Shown here: positions 1 to 13,800 of the stretch, one piece after another | Position numbering within the stretch: the first letter of the stretch is position 1 | Layout: every line of letters starts with the position of its first letter | Assembly (NCBI RefSeq): GCF_026212465.1 | Contig: NC_080056.1 | Span: 11,670,741 to 11,734,740, forward strand | Source of the DNA: Amaranthus tricolor | Lineage: Eukaryota; Streptophyta; Magnoliopsida; Caryophyllales; Amaranthaceae | Length of the DNA: 64,000 bases | Direction: 5' to 3' | Notes under the pieces: model-generated | What the model was told of the DNA's origin: nothing | Database searches by the model: none | Seen by the model: the letters and a program-made list of their open reading frames with translations, nothing else | Program-made: the position numbers and the translations under genes

Positions 1-883
1 TAATGTAGTTAATATTTAATGTTAAACTAATTTGTACTTGAAGCTGCTTTTTGTAGATGTAACAAATGCTACACATTCGTGACTACATGCACTCACAGTG
101 ACATGTATATCTAAACAGTCAAACAAAATGTTCAAGATGTGCTACAATGTAATGGTGGGCCTTAGTTATGAGCATCTGCTTCGACCATTACTGTAGGACA
201 ACTCCTGGACCCACTAAGGGCGAGTGTTCATATGTATCTCTTGTTCATCCTTATAACTTTAGGGTTCAAGAACAACCAAATAGTGAGTGTACCCCTGTAG
301 TTTATCAAAGTCTAGATATTATTTATGAGGAGGATACACCCATTACTGATGCTTAAATCATAACTTGTATAAATTTGACTATGCAAATAACTATGTAATT
401 AATGGACAATTGTGTATATATTTATATATGTATATTATTTACATTGTTATATGTTGGGTGCTTGAATGAAAATGTGATGAAAATTGGTATATGAATTTGA
501 TTTTACACCATGAATTTATTAATAAGTTGTCGTAGAGAAAAAAAACCCCAATAAAAATAATGCATTAGATAGAAATTTATTGCTGAAAGGCAAAATTAAT
601 AACTAGAGGATGTAAGGGTATGAGAATTTCAACGGTTTTACTTAAAGAAAATCCTGTCTGAGACAACGATTTAATCAACCTCCTTAAGCCAAGTCTACAA
701 CCCATTAAAGCTCCAAATCACTATCTGAAATAACGTTTTTTATTTGACGCCTGCATTAAAAATTGAAAATTACTTTTATGTGAAACTTAATTTGAGAATC
801 TTTTTTCTAAAAAACTTACTACGTTCTATTTTCGCAAAATGTTGGACGGTGTCACAACTCACAAGTCACAAGAAACCTGGTAA
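1..883. other. Intergenic DNA upstream of DMS3, no recognised gene
   Basis: AT-rich sequence. One short open frame (168..356, +, 62 codons) runs from ATG to TAA, with a proline/cysteine-containing start and an acidic end (IIYEEDTP). I do not recognise it. It could be the last exon of a gene or transposon ORF lying left of the window, or chance. No promoter or RNA gene was recognised. Confidence 0.4.
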
Positions 884-1647
884 TAGGAGTGTTCATTAGC
901 GGGTACCCGGTTAGTCGGGTAACTTTTTTAACGGCCCGTGTCCTGGTCCAATCAATGTAGGTACCCAAAAATAACTCGCGTTGGGACACCGGGTACCCGA
1001 TTTAATTTTTTTTGGGCAGATTGTATATTTAATGCATTTCCCAATTTGAAGGTACTGCTCAATGAATCAGAGTAAACTTTACATTGTTATATGAAGTATA
1101 TCTCAAAAAATTTGCACTCCGTGTACATGAAAATAACATTTTGGGTGCCAAAGTTGATCATATAAAAGTTAAAACCAGCAATTAACAAACTAAAAGAGAA
1201 AATGTGGCTTATTTGCCATCTGATATATGTATAGTTTCTTAACATATAGTAACTAGACGGCACATAGGCAAATTCTATTTGCAAATCCAATAAAAAATCT
1301 ACACCACAAATCAATTAACCACAGACCATATTATGAAGAATAAGCATGCTAAAAAATGTGTACACTCAACTACTCTGTCCATGAGTGAATAGTGATACAC
1401 AGTAACAATTGAATAAAAAGTAAAACAACATTTGAAAACTCTAAAAAAGGGTATTTGGTTTTTTTTAAGCGGTTCATTGGGTACCCGCCTTCTTTAAAAT
1501 TTCGACCTATGACTCGATCCAGTTAAGGCGGGTCGGGTACCCAACCGTACTTATAATTTTTTCTAGAAATTGATTCACTATTTATATTGCGGGTCGATGA
1601 GTCAAATGGTCAAAGTAAAGCCGATCGAGTTTATTTGAAGAGCCCTA
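884..1647. mobile_element. Decayed hAT-like non-autonomous element
   Basis: The ends start TAGGAGTGTTCATTAG on the left and, read from the right on the other strand, TAGGGCTCTTCAAATAA. This resembles hAT-type ends that begin TAGGG. The flanking 8-mers CCTGGTAA and CCTCTTAA match at 6 of 8 positions, as expected for an old 8-bp target duplication. Copies of GGGTACCCG and related GGGT/ACCC motifs lie near both ends in inverted arrangement. No transposase frame is visible. It ends about 170 bp before the DMS3 start codon, so it probably forms part of the promoter. Assignment rests on end structure only. Confidence 0.45.
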
Positions 1648-1817
1648 CCTCTTAATAAATCCGACTAAAATTACAAAATCAAATACTCCTCATGTAAATT
1701 GGGTGACGCAAACACCATCTCTGTCTCCCTCCCCTAAAGTTAGCAAATCTAAGACAGAGGAAAATAGAACAAAAAAGCGCTGTAGAGAGCTAAAGAGTGT
1801 TTTTCAACTAGCTAACT

Positions 1818-4800
1818 ATGTTTCCGACGCATGCTCCGGTAATTATTCCAGTTTTCCCCCTTTTCTCTCTTTGATAGTAGTACAATTCTAGGGTTTCTGA
1901 TTCTCTCTTATGCTTGCATTGTTATTGGACTTTGTGGTGTTTTTAGTTGAAATTTGAATTGCGATTCATTTTGATTAATGGTGTTTAATTGTTTTGATTC
2001 AGTCACTTTTTTCACTGCTCTCGATTATAATAATTTTAAATAATTTTGTATGTTACGTGATGTAATGCTAATTATGCAGTTATGCGGACAACAGAAGCAA
2101 TTAACAAAAATAATTCAAGAACAATAAGAAAGCACACCAAAAATTTAATGTAATTCAGTATCAATGTGATAGATATGTCCAATGGGCACCGACAACAAAA
2201 TTTCACTATGAGTGGAGAATTACAAAAACAAGATGAAACAAAGAAACTCTCAATTTTGTCTCCAATTGAATCTCTCTTATTCTCTCTAGTTTTTCTTCCT
2301 TCTACTTGCTCTAACCCTAAGCCTAAGGAATAAGGGATTTATATAGTAACCTTCATTTGCAAAGGAAATTAGGTTAAACAAAAAAAGATAACTGAAAAAG
2401 AAACGCATAAATGCCGCTGCCCCCAGAAAGCGATGACTCGTCGGCTCGTCGCTTGGTCACTAGAATATCAATTGAACATCGAAAGAAAATGACGACTTGT
2501 CGCTTTCACCAATGTCAGTAGCGACAACTCGTTGCTAGTTTCAGGAAAACGTCAAGCCATTAGAAAAAGAGGGACGACTTGTCGCTTTCACTCTTTCCAG
2601 GAGCGAAGACTCGTCTCAAGTTTTTGGAAAGCGGTCACTTCTCTTGTTTCTTCCCATGTTCATGACTTAGTTTTAGTCACCAAACATCAACAATCTCCAC
2701 CTTGGCACGATCTTGTGTTTCCCAACGAATCCATCAAACTCCATAATGAAGCTCATGCACAAACCAAGCATCCCAACAAGTCCCAAAGAGAGACTCATTA
2801 ACTACTTGTAACCAAGTAAAAAACACTCACAATGCTCCATCGGCATCATGAGCCTATAGGGAAAGCTCCATCTAGAGACCATCACACGTCTTGGAGCTTC
2901 CTCAACACCGCCTCAAAGGGCCTACATAACATAGTAATCAATATTCAGTAAGTCCAAACAATGTTTAAATTTACCGAATGGAACAAACTTAGTTAAGAAA
3001 TAAGTTGGGATGTCAGCAGTTTAATTTTCTTCACTTTAACCCTCTTGTCAGTTAGGAGAAAATGATACTCGACATCAATGTGCTTCGTTCGCACATTATG
3101 TACTTGATCCTTTTCTAAGCAAATAGCACTCAAACTGTCGCAATATACCGTAGCAACCTCTCGAAGAATACCAAGTTCACCTACAAGACCTTTGAGCCAA
3201 ATAGACTCCTTTGGTGCAGAAGTTAATGTCATATATTCAGCTTCAGTAGTAGACAAAGTCACTGAAGATTGTAATGTAGACTTCTAACTCACCACAAAAT
3301 CGCCTTAGGTAAACACATAACCACTCTAGGTATCCACATCTACTACATAATCCGAACCAAAATATCCAATAATCAAACACTTCTTATCATTCTCGTACTC
3401 AAGCCCAATATCAGCCAGGTAGTGAAAATTCTCTTCTTTCCTTGCCAGTGTTACTTACTTGGGCGAGCCATAAACCTGCTAACAACACTAACAACATACA
3501 CAATATCCGCTCTAATACACACCATACCATACATCAAACAGCCAACAACGTTTGCGTAAAGAACTCTAGACATGTATGAAATCCCTGACTTACTTTGAGG
3601 TGACATAGACAGACAATTTACAACTCACAGTAGTTGGTGTACTTATTGTCTTTGATTGTTCCATTCCAAAATGAGACGTAATCTTTTTAATGTAACTTTT
3701 CTTTGTCAAGAAACGTTTACCTCTACCCCGGTCACGATAGATATCCATACCCAATGTTTTCCGAGCCACACCCAAATTTTTCTTGTCAAATTCAGAGCTG
3801 AGCATCACCTTTAATCTAGTAGTATCAATTTTATACTTTGTCGCAACCAACATTTCATCAACATATAATAATAGATATATCTTGGAACCATTATCAAGCT
3901 TACTATGATACACACAACAATTATATGAATTCTTATCAAAACCATGTGAAACCATAAAAGAATCAAACCTCTTGTACCACTATCGGGGAGATTGTTTCAG
4001 TCCATTCAAGGACCTAAGCAATTTGCAGGCATAATGTTCCTTTCCAGGAACCTCGAATCCCTCAGGTTGCTTCATCAGAATCTCCTCCAAATCACCTTGA
4101 AGGAAAGCCGTTTTAACATTTAAATGCTCAAGTTGAAGAACAAAGTGTGCCATAATGGATAGTAACACCCGTATAGAAGTATGCCGAACCATGGTAGAGA
4201 AGATCTCTACAAAATGAACCCCTTCTACCTAGCTGAACCCTTTTGCAACTAGACTAGCCTTGAAACAAACTCTCTTAGTTTCTAATGATCCTTCTTTCTT
4301 TTTAAATATCCACTTAGAGCTCACAAGCTTTCTCCCTTACGATATCTTCACCGGTTCCCATACTATGTTCTTGTGAAGAAAGAGACTGCATCTCTTCATG
4401 CATCGCAACAAGCCATTGCGCTGACGCACTACAATTGATTGCCAGGTTCAAATGACTCAACTTCATATGCTATATTCAATGCATAACATGTCAACTCTAA
4501 CACAATAATTTCTACCTTCCATCTCCTCAATCAACTTGACAGACTTCTTGATAACTCGTTTAGTCTTCTCAAGAATAGTATCCGACTGAACATATGTCTC
4601 TTGATAAGTTTGCTCCACCTCTTCCCCAGAGTTTAAAGGAGTAGGAGTAATCACAAGTGTAGGCATCATCATAAAAAATTGTACCCTGATAAATCAACAA
4701 TAATGGATGGACGCACCTCAAGAACATTATCCATGTGCAGTATGTTCTCCCTCTCCTTTTTTAAATATGAATTTTCTGTGTTTTTCAACGAATATATGGT

Positions 4801-7800
4801 GCTTTTGTCAAATTTAACATACCTACTGAGCCCGACCTTCAGAAGGTGAATAGATTCTAAATCCCTTCACACCATCCCTGTGACCAACAGAACACCCCTT
4901 CTTGGTTCGTGGATCTAGCTTACTCTCATCAACCTGATAATAATCAACACAACCAAAAATCTTCAAATTGAAAAAGTTAGGTAGCTTACCTCTCCACATC
5001 TCAGACGGAATTTTGAATTCGATTTTTGAATAAGGACCCCTATTAATGATATAACAAGCTGTCAGAACAGCTTTACTCTTGTACCTCCTCCTAAGTCATG
5101 CATTAGAGAGCATGCATCAAACTCTCTTTAGCAGTGTCTAATCAACTTGTCCTGCAATACCGTTTTAAAGTGGTGTCTTCTTGACGGTATGATGCCAACC
5201 TATATCCTCATTAGTATAGAATTCATTAAACTCATCTTTGCAAAACTATAGCGCATTGTCCATAATCTGATAAGCAATCTCCATGATGATATTATCATCC
5301 AGACATAGCAAAATGGTATAATGTGCCTTCTCTTCCATCGCCTCTAACTGCCCCTCAGTCAATCCGTCTCCAGATCTCGAAGTAGACGTCGCACTTTTAG
5401 GGATCAATGGACGCCAATTTTTTGGTGCTTTAGCAACGCCTTCATCATAATTTGCCATAGCTCAAAACTGTACTTGTCAGTAAATTTCTCAATTCTAATT
5501 GTTGAATTTCCAACCATTTTTTCTCTTAGAAAGCATTACAAGGTTGAAACCTGTCCTCTTGATGCCAATTGTTGTGCGTACAGCGGAAACAATTACCGAT
5601 AACAATCAAGAAAAAATAAAGAACTCAAGAACAATAAGAAAACACACCAAGAATTTAACATGATTCACTATCAATGCGATAGCTACGTCCAGTGGGCGCG
5701 GAGAGCAAAATTTCATTATGAATGGAGAATTACAAAAATAAGGTGAAACAAAGATACTCTCAATTTTGTGGCTCTCCAATTAATTTTTCTTTTTTTTGTC
5801 TAGCTTTTGTTCCTTCTATTTGCTCAAACCTGAAACCTGAGGAATGAGGGGTTTATATATTAAACCTCATTTACAAAGGAAGTTAGGTTAAACAAAACAA
5901 AAAAACTAAAAAAGAAACGTGTAACCGCCACAGGCAAAAAGCGACTACTTATCGCCGAGATCAACGACTCGTGCTTGGTCACTGGAATATCAATTGAACA
6001 TCAGAAGAAAAAGATGACTCGTCGCTTTCACCAATGCCAAAAGCGACGACTCGTTGCTAGTTTCTAGAATACGTCTGGTCATCAGATAAAAGAGTTATGA
6101 CTAGTCACCCTTACTTTCATAGAAGCGATGACTCGTCTCAAGTTTCTGGAAATCGCTCACTTCTCTTGTTTTTTCCCATGTTTGAGACTCAGTTTAAGTC
6201 ACCAAACATCAATATGTGATTTATGAGTGTGTTTTAATTGTTCATTATCTCATTAGTTTCACGTGAAATTTTTGGTGAAGTTAGACGATTTAGTATTTAA
6301 CTTGATTAGTATTGATGCCTAGTGAAAGTGGTCTATAATATTGTGCTCGTAGTGGAAACTAGTGAAGAAGGACAGAAGGGTAACCCTAGAAGGAAAAGGC
6401 CGCAAATATGACAATCTAAGACATAACACTTACGATTCAATTTTAGTGAGGAGAGCAAGTGGGATAACCTCGAGTGGCCGTTGGAGAAGATGTTGTTGCG
6501 GACACAATTATATTTAACTATTATTTAGGATCAACAATGTTGACCCTATAAGGAAGCAAGAAGGGCTTGGGCCTTGGGTCCATTCAAATATAATAGAAAA
6601 CGACGTTTTAATAGTTAATAGTTAGGGGCGCATAATAATTTATTTTAAAAACTTACAATCCCATGATTAATGTTTCATCCTTGGCCTTTCAAATTTAAGG
6701 ACGACAGCGAAGATTTACAATCCATAGTAATAGAGAGATTGCTGAAGATGTAATGCATCGAATTCAAGTTGGATGAATTAAATAAACAAGCACTTATGTG
6801 TTGTGTGATAGAATATTCACGACTAAATTAGTTGAAGTCTACTGAGTTGCAGTTCGACTTGCTATATTGTCAATGTTGGCAAATTAAGAAAATGTACAAG
6901 CATAAGATGGAAGTAGCAGATATGTGAATATTAAGGTGATTGTGTAGATACACTAGTATGGATGAAGTGTTTTTAAGGGTTGCGCCTACTTCGGCAAAGA
7001 TGCGTGAAATAAGATTAAGATAGGTTGGACATGTGTAAAGGAAGGCCACGACGCCCCAGTGAAAAGCTTATTAGTAGGCTATTAGCAAGTTTGTATACTT
7101 AGTATATGCATTTCATTTCAAAAATTAAGCAGGTAATTCTCGATGGGATGAGGGATGATTGTGATTCTTATATAGTCACTGTGCCTAAGCACTTTAACAT
7201 GATGGTGGTAGGTTTGTTTCTTTTCTTAGAAAAATAATGTGTGAGAAATTTTAGGTTGGTTGAGCATTTTCCTTTTGCAATTATTTTTGAAGTTATTCCT
7301 AGATTCAGGATGTTGTTGCTCTTGGGCAAAGTGGAAGCCCAAACTTTAGATGAGGGGTCGAAAGTTGGAAATATTATAGTGTATTTGAGTAGTTTTGTTA
7401 TGTTGACAACTTGTTATAAGAACTAGTTAGTATTGTTGGGAAAATGGATTGTAACTTCCTCTCAATGAACTCTTTCTTTATTTTGTAGCTTTGTTTGACT
7501 TGATTAGTTTGTTAGAGTTCTTTGCTGAGCTTTTGCAAACTATAAATAAGTTGATGCTTGTGTAAAGGATTTCATTCAGAATATCAATAAACATATTTCT
7601 TTCACCCTATCTTTCTATATCTTCTTCTATTTTGTGTTAGGCATTGTTGGTTAGTTAGGACAAGTAAGTAATGTGACATAAACGTAGAGTTAATATAATT
7701 TGTGAGTCAAACACTAAATATAAACTACATTTTGATTGTTTTTTTTTGTGGGCTGTAGCCGACCTTCATCCCCGTTATTAGAATATAACCAACAACCGAT

Positions 7801-10800
7801 TATAATTGGATATTTTTTCGGTTAATTCTTTTATGCATTTTGATATATTGTTCTTAGTTGTTTTAAGCATATTGATTGATTAATACTATCTTGATATTTG
7901 GAACTTATGTTATCCATGATTACCGGTTAGCTTCAGTAGGAAAATTCTTGTATGTTCTTAGAAGAAAATATTTATGTTGTTTGGAACGTGATTGATCTTC
8001 TATTCCATGTGCATCATGAACTTATTTTTGAATTCTGTTTGAAGTGGTAGTAGTAGGCTCGCTTTGACTAACAAGTGTTTTTCTTATTATAGATTTTGCA
8101 ATGTTTCATTTTATTTGAAGTTTTTGAGAAGATAGAATGTGTTCTCAAAGGCAATGGTATGATCAAATGCAGACATAGATGTACTCTTGCACCAAATTAG
8201 ATATGTATGGTTTTTGTACTGCTTGGCTTTTTATAAGTTTTCTTTATTCAGCATGAGAAATATGGGTTGGCTTAGTAGATGAAGACTTTCCCGTTCGCCC
8301 TTGTGGCAAGGGATGGATTGATTTCCATTTCCTCTTGCTTGTACTGGATTCTCTGGCCGTTCCCCAATCAATTGAAAGTTTTCTTTTTCTTGTCAAGTTA
8401 TGATGATGGTGCACTCTTATTTTATGAAGGAACTAAGATGAGAAGTTTTGTCTCAATCTTAAGCTAGCCATGAGCATGCCTCAAGTTGTTAGAGGATTAA
8501 AACTTGTTTCTAATACTATAAATTGTTTTGTGTATCGCTTTGATTGCTTGATTCTTTAAGTAGTAAATGTTTATTTACGCGTAGTTTTGACCCAACTCAA
8601 TTGTTGACTTACATTGATGTAATTTCCCTGAATCCCAATCTATAATTCATATTTTGTCCTTTTTCTCTCTTGCAGGCTCCACTAAATACGCAAGCGCTAG
8701 TTGTTCAAAATGTTCCAGCTTTACAACGTGCAGATTCAAGTAACGCCTTTTTAAATAATGGGAATGATGTACCAAATGAGACTCTTCCTTTTGCAAATAA
8801 CTTAATGTCTAGTTCTAAGGTTGGTTTTGTTGGTTGTCTATACATTTACATTGGTTGTTATTTTTGGATTGCTTCCTATCTTTATTTGTAACACTTCTTA
8901 AATTGTTCATTCTGCGTATGACAATATGCTTAATCTTTAAGAAGATAGAGTTGCAAATTATTCATTGTAACTTTTAGTTGTTAACTGTTAAGGAGGCATG
9001 CCCAATGTCTTTTGATCATTTGGTATGCAGAGATTGCAAGACGAGTTAGAAAATTCTGGGAGTAAACTGAAACAGCATGAGGACAATTTAAAATTTTTGA
9101 AGACTCAACAAAATCAGCTTGATGATGCAATTCTTGATTTGCAAGGTATATTATTTTTTCACGTGGTCTGCTCTATTATGGAAAATTAAACCCTAGTTAA
9201 AAATTAATTGTAATTTATCTTTAGTTCATGACATGAATAACATGGTAGAAAAGGAGAAAGGTTTTGAAAGAAAAAGGTAGATCAAAATAATTTTAATAAC
9301 ATGAGTAAAAAACGACATGAATAATTAGAATTTATAAGAGCATGAGACAGTAGGTGTGAATAAATAAAAATTACTTAATCTCAAGCTTGTATACACTACA
9401 TTGAGTATCGACACATTTTGGAGTTACTCGACCACTTGAAGAGTTGAGGCTTGCACTTTAACGTGCTACTATCATAATATACAACCTTTCCACCCTACTC
9501 TCCTTCTCTTTGATTATTCTTCTTCTTTCTTTTCTTCTTTACTTCTTTTCTGTGTGTGTTACTGTGTTGTTGAGATATTCTTTAGGATACCTTGATTATT
9601 AGATGCAATCAGCAGTATCAGAGCGGTTAGGATAATGGTGCCCTCACAAGCTCAAAGGTTAGAACAAGTAAAGAAAGGACTCCAGGAGTTACGTTTTAAC
9701 ATACTCGATCTCAAACGATATAATGATGTTGCACGAAAAGTCTTAGATGCTTAGAGATGAGGAAAGTAAGAAAACTTGAAAGGATTCCAGAAGAACCAGT
9801 AGGAACTGAGAAATTCACTAACTGACATAGCCCTCAAGGCTCACTGCTTTGCCAATAGTCCAAACAGAGAGGCATACAACTCACAGTCAGTGGATAACAA
9901 AAGACCACACAACAATCGAAATGCCTTATACGTAAGTGGTGGTGGTTTTGAAGTTCCATTGGGCAAAACTAGAATGGTGATGGATTAAGTTGGAAGTTTA
10001 AAAAGCTGAATTTACCACTCTTCTTTATAGACAGTTCAGATGGATGGATCTCATGAGTTGAGAGGCACTTCACTTTTTATGATTGGGTGGAGGAAAAGGC
10101 GGACACATCGATGGTGGGACTGGATGGTGCTGTGGGAGAACCAACCAAAGCTGATCACCATGTGGGCCGACTTAAAGAAGATAATGTTGCATTGTTTTTG
10201 TGCAAAGGAGGGAGGATCTTTATGTGAATAATGGTTGTAAATTCAACGGGAAGGACTGCAAAAAATTTGTTCAGTATGTTAATCCTTAATCTTGCTCATC
10301 GGAGGAAAAATGTTATCAATTTTTATTAAAGGGTTAGAGGTGAAACTAAGAACTGAACTTAGGGTTTTAGCACCTAAAACTCTAGAGGAGGCAATGGAAT
10401 GGCTAGTAGAATAGAAGAAAGACATATAGCAACTAGTGGTCCACAAAAACACTTAAAAGCCCCACTTATATAATACCCGCCCAAATTTAACCAACCCTAG
10501 ACCTCATCTTTTTATCTTTCCAAAAACATCTAAAACACTAAGGCCAAATCCAAAATATGGCCAAAACCAATACTCCAACATAACCCATTGTCATGCCTAC
10601 ACAGCATACTAAGTGGCTGAAGGTGTATCAAAAGGAGAAAGAAAAAGGGGATGAATGATGAGGTGTTAAGAGTAATAAGGGAAACCTTCTAGAAGGGAAT
10701 CTTGTAACCAATCTAAACGAACAACAAGTTGTTAGGCCTTGTGTAGCTCTATAAATATGATTATGTAATAATGAGTGATCATACAATGAAATACTAATGT

Positions 10801-13800
10801 ATTCCCCTTTCTCTTTATTCTCCTTCTCTGTCTCCTCTCTTCTAATTCTTCTTCTCTTTCTGTATACTCTCTATCTTCCTTCTCTTTTCTATTCTTGCTT
10901 CTCTTTATATTACATGCTGCATTTTGATTCATAATTTTCTAATTCTTTTTCTATTTTCTCTCCCTTCTCTTTCTACATGCTAGTGGAGTTAGTGTCAGCT
11001 CCATTCAGTCTTTTTCATTGCAGGTTCTACTCATGATCTTTCTCGAGCTGAGGGACTCTTTGGCCGTGCTTCCTTTATGGGTATGAGTTACCGCCTTCCC
11101 TCCCCAGACCTTGCTTATAGTTTTCTATGGGCGGGATACACTGGGTATGATGATGATGATGACGATGATGATGATATTCTTACATAACACCCATACCTCT
11201 CATAACCCCCGACACCTTAATGATAACTTCAAAAGACCCATAGAATAAGAGTTTTAAGAAAAGGCAAGCAAAGGCTTGTGTTTTAGGTGTCATGAGAAAT
11301 GGATTTTGGGACACCAATGTAAAAAAAGAGAGTTGAATGTGATAATGATTCATGATGATGAGGAAGATGAGTGGCAGTCATTAAACTCAGACGATGTAAT
11401 CGAGAAAAACCCGACGCCTTCTTCAATTATTGTTTTTCTCAACTTAGTCATTGTGATATACAATACAAAAGATGAGGTGATGATTGATCCTGTTGCAATA
11501 AATAACTTCTTTTCCTTGGCGATAATAGTAAAGCTCGGATTGCCGATTACAAGTACATATGAGTTTGGGGTGACCTTGGGAACTGGGTAAATCTTAAAAG
11601 GGAAGGTAAATGTGGGGGACATACTTTTGGGATTAGGGGCAGTGGAAATCTGGAAACTTTTTTGCTTTAGATCTGGGATATTCCGATGTGATCCTAGGAA
11701 TACAATGGTTGGAAGAACTGGGTACAATTTGTGATCTTGAAAGGGATCCTAGTCTGGACTGGTTGATAGTTTCATTGAAGAAAAAAGATGAAAATGTTCT
11801 GAAAAGAGAACGAGAATTCTTGGTGGAGTTGAATCAAATTGAATTGAGACCTCGATCGAATTAAGGAGGTTTTAGCAAGGTTTGTTGGCATGTTTAACAT
11901 GCCAGAAGGTTTGCCACCCAAAAGGAGCATATACCATATCATAATGAAGGAAGGCTGTGATCCCATTAGTGTGCTACCGTATAGTTATCTGAAGTACTTA
12001 AAGATGAGATAGAGAAAACGATAGAGGTTTTGTGTAGATTATTAGCCTTTGAACAAAGAAGTCGTGGTCGACAAATACACAATTCTGGTGATTAAAGAGT
12101 TATTAGATGAACTGCATGAAGCTGCATTTCGTGTCCGAAATTGGACCTCAAATCAGGATATAATCAAATAAGAGTCCGTGACCAAGACATCCACAAGATA
12201 ACATTCCGCACTCACAAAGGACATTATGATTTCTTAGTGACGCTCTTTGATTCAACAAGCGCTCTGACGACTTTTTAAGCATTAATGAATGAGGTTTGTG
12301 GAGATTTTTGCTTGTTCTCTTCAACGATATTTTGGTTTACAACAATTCTATGGAAGAACATGTTCAACACCTTCCTTGTTTTTTGGAGATTTTGGTAGCT
12401 AACTAGTTGTACGCAAATAGCAAGGAGTGCAAATTCGGTAAGACTGAGGTGGCTTATTTACGTTACATTGTGTCACAAAAGGGGGTTGCAATGGATCAAA
12501 ACATGTCAAACCAATGATACATTGTCCATCTCCTCAAAGTTTTGGACAAACGAGAAGGCAGTTTCCACAAGGATGCCTATATTGCAACTTCACTCCCTGA
12601 ACAATCGAAGAAAGTTAGCTTCAGCTGGAATTTAGAGGCTAAATCACCTTTATAAAATCTCAAACAAGCAATGCTTCTCGTTGCCTCAGTTTTGGCCACG
12701 CCAAACTTTCGGTTGTCATTTGTGGTGGAAGACAACGCTTCTGGCTGTGGGTTGGGAGCCATCTTTTCTCAAGACTCTTATCCAATAACCTATTTTAGCA
12801 AAGCTCTAAGGGTACAGGGACAGTCAAAACCCATATACGAAAAGGAATTTATGGCGTTTGTCGTAGTAGTTCTAAAGTGGCGTCATTATTTGTTGGGAAG
12901 GCATTTTGTTATTTGGACCGATCAACACAACCTTAAGTATATCATGGCCTACCGAGAGGTAGGAGTGGAGTATCAACGCTGGATTACCAAGCTGGTAGGG
13001 TATGATTTTGAAATTAAGTTTAAACCAGGTGTCAACATCAAAGCAACATGTGCCTTCTCTCGCCACCCCTCCCTAACGTTTCATAACTTCTCACTGTGAT
13101 ACTTAAAATGGTCAGAACTACAACATCAGGTTTGGGCTGATTAATTTTTGCAACACATCATTGAAGAAGTGTCTCAACATGGTCTCATTTGGGCTATACA
13201 ATTGTCCGAGAGATAATACTGTACAAGAGGTGCGTAGTTTTGTTCAAAAAATAGACCACATTTGATCCCACAATGAAAAATTAGAGAAAAGTTGATTAAT
13301 ATATAAGCTTGATGGCTACTCATATTACGAATTGGTTTTAGGATAAAAACTCATCAATTTTGTGTGCAATGAACTCTCCTCTTGTGTGGATCTTGTGAAC
13401 AGGCTCAAATTATCATGGTATCAGAGCCGAAAATTCCTGATCAACTGGAAAAAAAAATCTGAGTCTTTTGTAAAAAAAACAATGTGCGACTTTGAAGAGA
13501 ATGATATTTTCGCCTAATTAAAAAAATGGGCTCACGTGTGAGGGGGAATGTTGGGAAAATAACCCACATGTGATCTCTCATTGAAAAATTAGAGAGAAAT
13601 TATCTAACATGTAAGCTTAATGGACTACAATGGATTTTGCAGAAGTCCTTCCAAATGGATTTCACAAAAGCCCTTCCGAAATGTATTACAATGGATTTTG
13701 CAGAAGCCTTCCGAAATCTTGTGGGTGGGATACGGTAGTAGATAGACTATCCACGTATGCACATTTTATTGGTAGAATTCTGTTATGACATCATGGATGT

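Larger units (their letters stand above)
2075..6214 (-). mobile_element. Degenerate Ty1/copia retrotransposon in DMS3 intron 1
   Basis: Two diverged direct repeats of about 620-645 bp (2075-2692 and 5570-6214) bracket copia-type coding remnants, all on the minus strand. On the minus strand the LTR starts TGTTGATGTTTGGTG and ends CAACA. Beside the right-hand (5') LTR lies TTGGCATCAAGAG, a decayed form of the initiator-Met primer site TGGTATCAGAGC. Beside the left-hand (3') LTR the minus strand reads AAGGTGGAGAT, a good polypurine tract. No matching target duplication could be found. The LTRs differ at many sites and by indels, so it is an old insertion. It runs antisense to DMS3. Confidence 0.88.
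9640..13790 (+). pseudogene. Gypsy gag-pol remnants
   Basis: Gag begins near 9633 ([15 protein letters not shown]) with early stops. 11276-11590 holds a zinc knuckle [14 protein letters not shown] and acidic HDDEEDEW, the link to protease. About 12050-12480 are RT scraps in several frames. 12671-13099 is a well-preserved RNase H with [54 protein letters not shown] and a [13 protein letters not shown] end. About 13725-13785 keeps a piece of integrase core ([15 protein letters not shown]). Most of integrase is missing or displaced by the TRIM. Not functional. Confidence 0.85.

Noticed and set aside
2075..2692. Target duplication for the intron-1 copia element (AATTA)
   Set aside because: The bases beyond the other LTR (TGTGA) do not match; boundaries are too decayed.
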